Source of the DNA: Pegea sp. RAD2-039
Taxonomy: Eukaryota > Chordata > Thaliacea > Salpida > Salpidae
Direction: 5' to 3'
NCBI GenBank assembly: GCA_034620365.1
Contig: JAQGEQ010000345.1
Location: 1 to 64,000 of the forward strand
DNA length: 64,000 bases
Shown here: positions 12,205 to 21,965 of the stretch, one piece after another
Numbering within the stretch: position 1 is the first letter of the stretch
How the letters are laid out: each line of letters opens with the position of its first letter
The notes under the pieces: generated by a model
What the model saw: only the letters and a program-made list of their open reading frames with translations
Database searches by the model: none
Told to the model about the DNA's origin: nothing
Position numbers and translations under genes: made by a program

Positions 12205-12640
12205 CATAATTAATATCACATGGGTAATAATGTCGTAATCTTGATTGAGGTATTATTTTACCATTAGAATCTACATCTAAAATATTATTATTTTTTTAAG
12301 GAGGGCGAAGAAGTTTTAAGTTAAAAGTCTCAAACATATATGTTAATTAAGCATGAAAAAGCTGTTTGATTTTTAACCGAGAAAGTTAAAAAGTTACGCT
12401 TATCTTAAAGGAATTAGGATGGTATTATTTTTCTCACCTTTTACAACTAAATGCTCGCCTAGCACTTTGACTAAAAAGAACAAAAAATCAAACTGAAATA
12501 TTAAGTGTTATTTTAGGTAATTGCTTTGCTTTTTTTAGAGAGTTTTATCATTGAAACCACGTAGGACCTTGAATAAATTCAGAAAATATTTTAGAAGATT
12601 TTAAAGTTTATATCTATTGGTCTGTTATCAGATAATTTTG
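12205..12640 (+). repeat. Interspersed repeat R1, copy 2
   Basis: Same block order as copy 1, and it extends further right in parallel with copy 3: a TTAAGTGTT block, TTTGCTTT/TTTGCCTT, ATTGAAA(C/T)C and GTAGGAC blocks at 12,505-12,570 match 16,715-16,770. The longer shared span shows that copy 1 is truncated. Confidence 0.55.
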
Positions 12641-12659
12641 TTTATAATTCCGTACTTTT

Positions 12660-12815
12660 TACTGTACTGTACAAATATACTGTGTAAATTTTGGCTTTTA
12701 ATAAACATCAAGTTTATTGAGTTGGTTTTTGAATTATTTGTGTAAATATTTGTTAGCGAGAGGTGCTCTTTTTAGGCACCCTCGGTCGCATTTATTGTAA
12801 TAAATAAATAAATTT
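12660..12815 (+). mobile_element. 5'-truncated non-LTR retrotransposon, 3' end only
   Basis: This ends with the family's conserved tail: TGTTAGCGAGAGGTGC, a short loop, AGGCACCCTC, then TATTGTAATAAATAAATAAA. GAGGTGC at 12,760-12,766 pairs with GCACC(C)TC at 12,776-12,783 to form a 3' hairpin. Severe 5' truncation is normal for target-primed insertion. Confidence 0.6.
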
Positions 12816-12860
12816 CGCCTAGAGAAAGGCTTATTACTTATTTTGTACAATTTTTCTTAA

Positions 12861-13121
12861 TTAATTAAATATTTTCAATGGTTTCCTTTCTCTGTAGACA
12901 TGATAAGAACTGTTATCTAAATATTTGGCTAAAGTGATATCAACTGATATATGTTTATATCTTGTAGTTCTTATCTTCACATCTTCAAATTCTCTTATTA
13001 AGTTATTTAAAATTTTTTCTAGCCGAAATAAAGTATAAACATTTAACTGGTTTAAATGCTGAAACTTCCTCAAAATATTGTTTGGATTAAATTTATAAGA
13101 ACACCGTTGAACTTCACCCAT
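12861..13121 (-). CDS. Small ORF just downstream of the CCN gene, uncertain
   Basis: An 86-codon open frame starts 20 nt after the CCN stop codon on the same strand (MGEVQRCSYKFN...). It is rich in Lys, Asn, Ile, Leu and Arg, lacks a signal peptide or membrane helix, and matches no family I recognise. Two AATAAA signals (13,122-13,127 and 13,127-13,132 on the complement) lie between the genes, so it may equally be 3' flanking DNA open by chance. Its length is unusual for such AT-rich sequence, where stops are frequent. Confidence 0.25.
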   Translation of the reverse strand: MGEVQRCSYKFNPNNILRKFQHLNQLNVYTLFRLEKILNNLIREFEDVKIRTTRYKHISVDITLAKYLDNSSYHVYRERKPLKIFN

Positions 13122-13132
13122 TTTATTTTATT
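13122..13132 (-). terminator. Polyadenylation signals of the CCN gene
   Basis: Two overlapping AATAAA motifs on the minus strand start about 10 nt after the CCN stop codon, implying a very short 3' UTR. Confidence 0.4.
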
Positions 13133-13141
13133 TGCGACAAA

Positions 13142-14761
13142 TCAGTCATCTCGCATAATTTTACCCATGCGCAACACATCGCAAGACCCTTCAGTACACT
13201 GACACTTTTTAATGAGCATCATCGATTTATTGACTATTGTTGAATTAACATCCTTGCTTGGACAATTGAAGTTGCCACGAAACGTCTTGGAAATCATCGG
13301 TCGACAGCAGAAGCCATCGCATGATCTGCAGTAGCGTAGACGGTACTTTTTTTCACTAAGACATCCATCAATCTCAATCTGTTCATGACTTCGATGTCTC
13401 CATGTTTTTTCACACCAGTCGGGTGAATTTTTCTGTAAACGTAGAATGTTAATATTTGTCCGAAAACCTTACAAAGGGTGGTAACCTTTTGACGACGATA
13501 ATCGTTTTTCGTTGGACAAGGTCGGATTTCGCAGAAACGGATTTGTTTCCGCATTTCACAGTTAGCATTATCACTGTTGATTCGAGAGCTTGTTCCAAAA
13601 CCACAGCTAGCTGAGCATTGTGACCAATTGGTTATTTGAGCGGTACAGCCTTCACGTTCAATTAAGGTCGGACGATCAACTTTACTTATTTCTATAAAAA
13701 ATAATAAATGCATTTTTATTTCATTAATATCGTTATTGTTTACCTTCTGAGTACAGATCAGATTCAACATTCTCGTCTGTGCAAATCCAGCGGGGGCAAC
13801 ACTCAGTAGGGGTCTTTGAGAAGCTGTAAAAAATAATGATTAACCTTTACCCGACAGTCATAATAAGCTAAGTTAAAAATATGTTTTTGCAAAAATAAGC
13901 GAGTCCAGAGCTATTGTTTACTTACTGAGGGACATTACAGTTATCTGGTTGTTCCACCTCACTTTCTCGCGGACACTTGTTTATGCAAGTGATGAAGCCG
14001 TCATTGCATCTACATGCTTGATCACAAGTTGGTATAAGTTCTTCATTGTGAGAGTAAACTCTTCCATTGATGTAGCACTTTTTCCGAATTATTCCTAAGA
14101 AAAGCCATAACTAATGATTGCAAAAAACGGGAAACAGGCAACTTACTTCTGCAAGTTGATTCGTGATAATCACAGAATAAATCCTTTTTGGCATCACACA
14201 CTTGCAAAATACTGCATTGTTGTCCTAATTGGCTTGGGCAGGTTTGACAGCAACTGCAACCATCAAGAACAGTTCCATTTTCACAATTAAGTTCTGATGT
14301 TGGTGGGCAGGTCGGGGGGCAAGTTCCACAAAACGTCGGCTGTAAGATATGTTAAAAAGTTAAAATAGTTCAACATGATGCTGTACAACTGAAAGAACTT
14401 CAGTTGATAATTTTGTATGAGATAAAATCAGAAATACAAAATAATTGTATTTTCAAATTTCTTTTTTAAGTAAAAATAATTATAAGAATCTATCTATTAA
14501 TAGATCTTCTCCTCTTTAAAATAAACATTTACTGTAAACAATTTCAATAGTAAAAAATTTTTCTGTCAATATGACGCACACAAAGAAATTAATGAATTGA
14601 CTTACTTCATCTACAGGATTCATTTTATACTCGATAACTTGTACATCTACAGGATGATTATCGACCGTCACATGGCTGATGTTGCTAGACAACAATGGAA
14701 CGTTTTTGCTATCTTTTATAAATAAAAGAAGCAACAAAATAAAGATTTTTGATAGAGACAT
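13142..14761 (-). CDS. CCN-family matricellular protein, complete four-domain form
   Basis: Six exons: 14,761-14,606, 14,339-14,147, 14,094-13,926, 13,823-13,744, 13,691-13,486 and 13,432-13,142, giving 364 residues, within the usual CCN range (about 340-380). Order: signal peptide (residues 1 to about 20); IGFBP domain in exon 2 with the GCSCCQTC motif (79-86); VWC domain in exons 3-4 (CRCNDGFITC ... CCPRWIC); TSP type-1 domain in exon 5 with WSQCSASCGFG (222-232); C-terminal cystine knot (CTCK) in exon 6 with the GC-x-S-x-K-x-YR and FCCRP signatures. CCN proteins (CYR61/CTGF/NOV in vertebrates, Ccn in Drosophila) are secreted modulators of integrin, growth-factor and matrix signalling. The last intron (13,433-13,485) needs an atypical GTTACC or GTTTTC donor; phase and CTCK homology require it. 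An N-terminal linker of about 30 residues precedes the IGFBP domain. Confidence 0.9.
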
Positions 14762-14783
14762 ATCTAATAAACTTTAATGACAC

Positions 14784-14795
14784 CTTAAAAAAATA
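14784..14795 (-). promoter_or_regulatory. 3' splice acceptor upstream of the CCN start codon
   Basis: On the minus strand TTTTTTTAAG ends 22 nt before the CCN ATG at 14,761. As with the tetraspan genes, this suits either a spliced-leader acceptor or the end of a 5' UTR intron. Confidence 0.4.
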
Positions 14796-14932
14796 AGAAA
14801 TAAGTGATTATTAAGAAATTCAGAAGACAGATTTGTATAAATCCTTGATTTTATAAATAAGATGAACAACTATAAAGCAAATTGATTTAATAATAATTCA
14901 CATTTTTTAACGTTTTATAAATTATCCTAAAA

Positions 14933-15124
14933 TTAAAATAATAAAATTTCAGATTTCAGTTTAGGTAAATACTTAAACAAAGGCAGAACATTAGAAGTCA
15001 GCAACATAAAACTAAATAAACAAATAGAAAGAAGAACAGCTGCTCCCAAAAAATAGCCGCGATCTGAAATAAACAAATGATGAAGTTAGTGAAGCATCCG
15101 ACCAAGTGAACTTTGATTATCCAT
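14933..15124 (-). CDS. Possible single-helix membrane microprotein upstream of the CCN gene
   Basis: The main exon, 15,063-14,933, follows TTTATTTCAG and encodes 42 residues with one clear transmembrane segment (GYFLGAAVLLSICLFSFMLL) and a basic tail of about 20 residues ending at TAA. A short 5' exon from ATG 15,124 joins in phase if the donor is at 15,111 (GTTCAC, 48-nt intron, 47 residues in total) or 15,102 (GTCGGA, 39-nt intron, 50 residues). Neither donor is a consensus one, but the intron holds a good CTAAC branch site. It could instead be the last exon of a longer C-terminally anchored protein. The stop is 171 nt upstream of the CCN start on the same strand. Confidence 0.4.
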
Positions 15125-15134
15125 GTCCTAGATC

Positions 15135-15244
15135 TTATAGGTTAAATTCAGACTGCCTTTTTCTTTGTTCTATCGTTTTTTTAAACTGCTCGCAGTTTTT
15201 AGATCCTAATAAGGAAGTTTTTTTATCTACACGTTGATAACTAT
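15135..15244 (-). CDS. Possible terminal exon of an upstream gene
   Basis: The open segment follows a TTACAG acceptor and reads 35 codons (SYQRVDKKTSLLGSKNC then EQFKKTIEQRKRQSE) to a TAA at 15,135, ten nt before the microprotein ATG. The charged, helix-favouring composition looks coding, but no upstream exon with a matching donor could be found, and no join to the next exon works in phase. It could be a remnant. Confidence 0.2.
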
Positions 15245-15259
15245 CTGTAATTGGTTAAC

Positions 15260-16490
15260 AAGCTTTAATTAGCTTTTTTATGTTTTTTTATATTCTCTTT
15301 TTTACTTTGTTAAATCATTGCTTATCACACTTAAAGTCTTTGACTTTTACACTTATACTAAAATCTTCTCAAGGATATTTTAATAAAACTCTTTTTTTGC
15401 CTTAACGATTTTATAAATTAAATTTTTTTCCCAAAAACAAATTAAAATACAACCTTGGATTTAATTTAATATAAAGATTTAAAACAAAACTTTGACTCAT
15501 TAAAAAATATTTTTTAGCTCTTAAAAGAAGGTCAAATTCATATCTTTGAAAAACAACCAATATTTTCCTTAACAGTTTAATGTTTTTTGTTATTTTTAAA
15601 AATTGACTGCTTAAACCTATGTTTGAATTCATGTTTGTAAAGCAAAGTTCATTAAACTGCATCAATAAATCTATTCAAAATATATGGTTTCACCTTTGAT
15701 AAGTGTAACAAGTCATAATATTAAAGCTTCAACACATCTTCCCTAACCTCAAAGTTGATTATATTTCTTAAAAATGCTTTATAAAAAATGATGATTTTTT
15801 CTAAAGTTAATTTTCACAGTTTTTAAAAACTTTATTTAGGAAGTTTTGAGATACATTCTATCTGTAGTCTTAAGGTACATACTGATTGGCTAATCATAAT
15901 AACTAACGACATAGATTTGTTCTAATGAATTTTTCAATCTATGTTTTAATGGAAAACTTAAAATATCTCTTTGAATCATGAAAAATAATAAACGCTCTGA
16001 TCAAAAAGATAAGGCTTGAACTGAAATTATTTTTTATGGACTTTTTATGTAGATCAGTATATAAATGAAAATTAAAAACAAAACTATAAAGTTATAAGAA
16101 GTTATTCCAATGATAAGAAATTTCCGATTTACTTAAAACTCGAACAATTAAAAAACAAAAGCATAAACTTTTTAGATATTTTATTTTTTATGAAACAAGT
16201 CAGAAAATAATCTTTAATTATTTTTTTCTTTTAAATTTGTTTTAGTGATAATTAAAGCTCTAATTTTATTTTACAAATGAAAACTTTAATCAGATGCTAA
16301 TCTGTTCTGAAATTACAATAAAGTAACATTTAGTATTCATGACAGTTCTAATTCTAAAAATTGTATTACTTTATCATATCTCTTTCAAATAATTGTTTTT
16401 TTATTTGCCGAAGGCGGATTTTTAATATGAAATAAGTATAAAACAGGTTTTTTAAAGTATGTATGCTGTTAGTTATTTGTCTATCTGTCT
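15260..16490. other. AT-rich non-coding stretch
   Basis: Only low-complexity Leu/Lys/Phe-rich frames are open here (for example 15,411-15,665 on the minus strand). No supported feature. Confidence 0.4.
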
Positions 16491-16494
16491 ACAA

Positions 16495-16840
16495 GTTACA
16501 TAATTTTGCCAGCTAATTAACGCCACAATAGTAGTAAATACATAATCTTGATAAAGGTTTTATTTCAGCACTAAAATCTAATTTTGAAATATTATTATTT
16601 ATTTTAAAGAGGGTGGAACATTTTTAGTTAATAAGTTTAAAACATATATGTTCATTATGCATAGAAGGATTGTTTGATTTTTAACTTGGAAGGTTTTAAT
16701 AGGAAACCTAAAATTTTAAGTGTTGTTCTATATAATTACTTTGCCTTTCTTCATTGAAATCTTGTAGGACATTTACTAACCTTAAAAAATATCTTACAGC
16801 CAATCAATACCATTTATATTGGTTTCATATCATTTAAAAA
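16495..16840 (+). repeat. Interspersed repeat R1, copy 3
   Basis: Matches copy 2 across its full length, except for loss of the GTTACGCTTATC block, replaced by a short jump at about 16,700 to the TTAAGTGTT block. Internal deletion is the simplest explanation. Confidence 0.55.
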
Positions 16841-16849
16841 TGTTTTTAA

Positions 16850-18300
16850 AATTGTATGTTTAATCTTTGACTGATCCGTGTTTTAGAATGATAATTAAGA
16901 AACTTTCAAATTTGTAAAGTTGACGATTCTTTTATATTCATACAAGGTTTTATACAACAACTCGATTTTTGATAGATTAAAGTTATTTTTAGAAGTGAAG
17001 TTAATTTTTCAAGAAAAAATATCTCAAGTATTTACCACAATCATACCAAATGTCAGTTGATACATAAGATTTGGAAATAGTAATTTTTATGAATTTTTCT
17101 TATGAAGACAAAATGGTTAATAAATTATAGTTAAATTCAAGATACTTTTTACAATTCATTGCGTAATTTTTAGTCTTTTTTCATTAGCTACCTGATTTAC
17201 ATTTTAAGCAACTTAAGTTTCAGCCAAAACACTTTTTAGTTGAAACTTTTGTTTTATAGGTTTAAAAAAAATGCCAAAAACATCATATAACCAAGCTTAT
17301 GAGTTTTTAACTTTTCAAATTTACACTAGACAAGAGATCCTACAAGTTTATTCAATATTTTTCAAGATAGTATAAATATTTATCAATTATCTACAGTTTC
17401 CTAAAATATCTATTTAGAGTGTTTATAAATAAATCTATTTTTTAAACAAACTACCTCTGAATTTAGATAAATGTTTATGACTTCTTTTAATTGTATAATT
17501 AACGTTCTAGGAAATGACAAGCTTGTATACAAAAATAGACTTTAAACTTTATTTCAAGAACTTACACAAATACATCTTTTTAAAAAAGCAAAAATTCTAC
17601 AAAATAAAAATATTTTTTGCAAAAAGAAGAAAAGATCTGGTAAGTTTTTCATACAGTTTCAACAAAGTAGCTGCATTTTGTGTTTGTTTAGGTTATTTAA
17701 AAAAGAAACAAGCAATATAGTATATACAGCTTACACATTTGAAAGAATGTTTTAATGAAATGGTCATTTACTGAAAAGATAAGCTTTTAACTTTTTTATA
17801 TGGTGTTTGCTTAAAAACCGTTACTGTTTTTTACCTTAACCTTTACTCAATCAACCTTTGAGTAAAAACAACTGCAATATGTTAAACACCATACGATGAA
17901 CATTTAAAACTACTGTAATTAATGACTAAATACAATTTATTTTCTTATTTACAACATTATTTGGAAGTTTTAGAACTTTATAGATCTATAAAGTTAATAA
18001 ATCAAACATAATTATTATTATCTTTTACAAAAGGGAGTAATTAATTAAAACAATACAAAAAACATTACAGGTGCTAATTATCATTCTTTGAAAAAAGATT
18101 AAACAAATATGCATATCTTTCAGTGTTCTTATTAGCCTAATGTGATAGCAATTTTTGCAAGTTGCGTTTATGGCCTTGGATTGTACCTAAGAAAGAATAA
18201 AAACTAATCTATTTTTCAAAAATTTAATACAGAATTTAACAGATAACTTATAATCATTATAATCAATCAGAAACATTAATTTTTTAATTGATTATTTTTT
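16850..18300. other. AT-rich non-coding stretch
   Basis: The only open frame (17,514-17,720, plus strand) is Lys/Phe/Tyr-rich low-complexity sequence and is not supported as a gene. Confidence 0.4.
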
Positions 18301-18436
18301 AATTACTTATATGGGAAAATCACTGACCACAAAAGTTGAAGGTTCAAAACCTTTTCGCTTGCAGCTGCAAGACTTCGCATTTCGTTTTGTCTCTGAGCCC
18401 ACAAATTTTATTGTTTTAGCATTAATCATAATTTGC

Positions 18437-18815
18437 TTTATTTTAGCCATTTTTGGCCAGGAACAGCCATGCATTTATATGTAAACATATATGTGCCAGA
18501 GCAGAAGTTATGGATATTGAGCTAATGCCCATGCAGCAGGATTCCATTCTCTATGCCAGCCATGTTATGCAGCGGAGCAGAAGGAATGATGATAACAGTG
18601 ACGAGCTGCTTACGGGTCCTACTACCCAACTCCGGCTTTAAGCTCGAAGCTTTGCATCTCCCAGAAGTTTTGTCATTTTACTAAACTCACAGAGCCCCTC
18701 TACCCTGGTCTTACAATGACGTTTCTTTGTCACCAGTATGTTTCTACCTGGGATCGAATTCGAAAACCCCGGCTTGGTAGGGAGGTAAGGTAACCGCTTC
18801 GGCACCCAGATAGAC
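18437..18815 (-). mobile_element. tRNA-derived SINE, copy 1
   Basis: Read on the minus strand the element starts near 18,812 with a tRNA Leu/Ser-like head. An A-box-like GTGCCGAAGCGGTTA is followed about 40 nt later by a B-box-like TTCGATCCC, then a tRNA-unrelated body ending near 18,440. The body matches 21,600-21,965 (GCCAGAGCAGAA, TGCAGCAGGATTCCA/TGTAGTAGGATTCCA, CTTTAAGCTCG, TCTCC.AGA blocks). It is clearly more GC-rich than its surroundings. Confidence 0.65.
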
Positions 18816-19159
18816 AATTTGCTTTATATTTGGCTCATATTTTGAAAGAAAGATTATGAAATAAAACTTTTCATTAAATTAAAGTATTAAAGACTAAGCA
18901 GCTTATGTTCGAATATAGGTGAAAATTACAACATTTTAAAGATTTTTCCTTTTTTACATTTTATAAAGTTTTTTTTTTATTCAAACAATAGACATTTTTT
19001 GAGATAAGTCGGAAAGCAAAGTTTATGTCAGTTTGGAAAACTTTACAAAGAAAATATCTTCAAATTATTACTGAATCAATAATGTTTTTGATAATAAATT
19101 TGACTTATTTTAAATTTAATTAAATTAAAATTAAAATTTAATTTATTTATTTACACGTC

Positions 19160-19255
19160 AAATGGATCTAATTTGTGAGAGTGTGTGTTAGCGAGAGGTG
19201 CTCTCTTTAGGCACCCTCCTTCACATTTATTGTAATATATAAATAAATAAATAAA
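19160..19255 (+). mobile_element. Non-LTR retrotransposon 3' end, truncated copy
   Basis: Carries the GTGAGAGTGTGTGTTAGCGA block, the GAGGTGC/GCACCCTC hairpin (about 19,194-19,217) and a TAAATAAATAAATAAA tail. Only the last 95 or so nt remain. Confidence 0.6.
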
Positions 19256-19849
19256 AAATATAAAGGTCGATAGTTAATGCTTTTTTTGTTTAATAACTTG
19301 CAAAAACGCAAAACCAAATAGACACTCGACTTTTAAGACTTTTTTAGATGCAAGAATAAGTATCAGAAATTACCTCTTTAAATATCATGTTTTTTTCTAA
19401 GTTATGGCAGTTTTAGTGTTCATACAGAAAACAGTCAACCAACTGAAATATTGATTCTTTTAAGACATTCAACTTATTGTGACCACTGATAAATAAAATG
19501 TCAGGTTCACTAATTGTATTCCAATTTTAAATTTTTAAATAAACTGACATTGAGCAATTAGAGTAGGCAAAAGGTAAGTTTTATCTCTGATATCAAGTTT
19601 CCTCATTTAGTTGATCTAGAAATAACAAACCAGTCAAAAATTAATTTTACTTGAACTTATTTACTTGTTGCTAAATTGATTTAACATTTGCAAAAGACAC
19701 TTAACTCTCTTGAATAAACGTCAAGGAAGAAATAAGTAAAGAAGTGTGTTATTGTATATTGTGGCCAATTATTCTATATTTTGTATTTTTTGGTAACTTT
19801 CATTTTTATATTAGTAATTATTTTAATGACTATAAAGTAGACTTGCGGT

Positions 19850-19995
19850 TAAATCGGTTGGCTGCTAATTTCTTAAAGATTGATCTAAGCTCCACCAAGC
19901 GGTAGAAAAAACAGTAAACTGTGCACTACTATGCCACCTATCGAGCGCTAAAAACATATTTTCCGACTACAGGTCAAGAGTGCCACTATCATATG
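19850..19995. repeat. Short GC-richer repeat sharing a CACCTATCGAGCGC core
   Basis: The core block CCACCTATCGAGCGC (19,930-19,950) recurs at about 49,935 and 61,965. Flanking similarity is limited to about 30-40 nt, so this is a fragment of an unidentified element. Confidence 0.35.
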
Positions 19996-20479
19996 ATTGA
20001 TTTGGGAGAATCAAATTCCATAAAAATGGACCTATACAAGGATTTGTAATCCGCTAACCTTAATTTTCCTGTCCAAAGCCATAACAAAAAACCGGATAAA
20101 ATGAGTAAAGATAGTTCATTGTAACTACTCTGCACTATCATCAAGGCTATTGAACATTTATAAAATATTATGTGAGTCAAAATGCTCTTCTAAAGGCTCA
20201 ACAAGTCATACTAACCAGTAATAATGATGGTGGAAAAAATTTTGTTTAGTTTCTGCTTATAGGTGGTCCATTACCAAGAGAGCGCCTTGGGCAAATCATC
20301 TATTGGTCGTTTTAATGGTAACCAACTAAACACTTTTAAAGTTTTTCAAATATATATAAATTATTTTCAAGGTAAGTGTTTCATTTTAAAATGATTTTCA
20401 TAATATACTTTAATTTCGAAAAATTATTTAAGTTTATATTGATTTGATATCACCTGGTAAGTTATTCATAGCAAATTTT

Positions 20480-20810
20480 TTTCTTATACAGCACAAATAG
20501 TACAAGGAGCCAGCTGCCATCAGATATTGTCATCTCAGAATCACTCGTGTTACTGAAGCAAAAGTTGAACCGTTATAATATTGCCAACAATGACATTTCT
20601 AAACAGTGATTTTCCTCTTTTTCATATTATTAACATTATATGTAATTGTTAACTGTTATATGTTTTGAGGACTAGCAAACGGCCATGTGTTACATCTGTT
20701 CCTTCTATATTTCTAATTTAATGGAAAATATTTGAGAGATTTTGTCTTAGCGGGAGGTGCTTTCTTCAGGCACCTTCTGTTGAATTTATTGAAGTAAATA
20801 GATATTTAAC
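20480..20810 (+). mobile_element. Non-LTR retrotransposon, C-terminal and 3' UTR fragment
   Basis: Blocks at 20,500-20,605 match the 3' coding end at 47,850-47,945 (CAGCTACCATCAGA-like, AAAGTTGAACCGTTATAA, ACATTTCTAAACAGTGA). They are followed by the CCATGTGTTAC block and the GAGGTGC...GGCACC hairpin at 20,754-20,774. The tail has decayed to GAAGTAAATAGATA. Confidence 0.6.
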
Positions 20811-20819
20811 AATAATCAT

Positions 20820-21590
20820 AGCATCTGTTTTTCATAACGTTCAACTTATGGCAAATTTTTTAATTGTTTCCTAATAAGCCATAAAAGCCATAATAGGTTT
20901 TCACTAGTTTCTTATATTATTATATTATATCTGTTTTGCTTTTTACATACTTACATGATATCAACGTTTATAAGTAATAACAGTTACAACTAATTTGAAA
21001 ATATACAACTTATGTTACTGAAAAACATAGTTGTAAAAACCTTGTTTATAATTATACAAAAAATATACATTAAAATATAAGACACTTTTAATTGTTAATT
21101 CAGAAATGAAGTTTACCCCATAACTTTGGTTCAATATTTAAAGAAATTACCGCTTATAACTTAAAACAAAATACCTTCTATTAACTAGTTTCTTAGGTTA
21201 AAAGTTGATAATGTATACATGTTATTGTTATTGAACTCAGTTATTGTTATTGCTCTTAGTTTTCTATTGTTTTGAAATTTTACAGCAAAGTTTAATATGT
21301 TGGCCGGTAAAAAGAGTATTTTAAATATAACATTTCTTACTTAAAGTGTCTTTTTGCTTGAATTTCAAATACTAAACTTTGTTTTACCTTAAAAAGTGGT
21401 GGTATTACTGATTAAGAGATTTACAGATGAATTATATTCAAATATCTCGCATTTAGTGGTAGTTGACACTTTTCACTTTATGGCAGGTTTTAAATAATTA
21501 TTTCATTATACTAACGAGAAAAACATTAAACAAATTATTGCTAAACACGGTAACAAAATTTTATTTTTAAAAAGCCACTAGTTATTAAGT
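20820..21590. other. AT-rich non-coding stretch
   Basis: Nothing recognised. Confidence 0.4.
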
Positions 21591-21599
21591 TCCTATGTT

Positions 21600-21965
21600 T
21601 ATTAACTGTTAAACTCAAGATACCGAAACAATTTATATGCCAGAGCAGAAATTATGAAGATCCAGTTGTTGTCCATGTAGTAGGATTCCACTATCCACAC
21701 CAACACGTTTATGCATCGGAACAGACGGACTATTACAGCTGCACCCAGCTGGCGCCAGCTGTCAGAACGACACTGAACACGAGGTTTCAACCTCAACTTT
21801 AAGCTCGGAGTTTTGTGTCTCCTAGATGTGTTGCTATAGAGCTTTTCCCAGCATGTTTTTCAAGGAGATTTTTTTTGTCGTGAAAATGCGTCCACTTGGG
21901 TTCGAAACCGGAGCCTCCACCTGATAGACGGGTATGGTAACACAAGTAACACACTTGGAAAATGT
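21600..21965 (-). mobile_element. tRNA-derived SINE, copy 2
   Basis: On the minus strand the head near 21,960 reads GTGTTACTTGTGTTACC. About 40 nt on it has a near-perfect RNA polymerase III B box, GGTTTCGAACCC (near 21,905 on the complement). The body is shared with copy 1. The 64-codon open frame within it is an accident of the element. Confidence 0.65.

Noticed and set aside
15411-15665. 84-codon minus-strand ORF
   Set aside because: Low-complexity Leu/Phe/Lys/Asn sequence, with no splice sites or motif; chance openness.
17514-17720. 68-codon plus-strand ORF with an internal GGTAAGT
   Set aside because: Lys/Phe/Tyr-rich low-complexity sequence, and no partner exon could be joined in phase.
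18300-18400. Possible tRNA gene around a GGTTCAAAACC block
   Set aside because: The block resembles a B box, but no A box or cloverleaf could be arranged around it.
18453-18641. ORFs inside SINE copies (18,453-18,641 and 21,602-21,796)
   Set aside because: They lie in GC-richer, tRNA-derived non-coding elements and on strands unrelated to any coding function.
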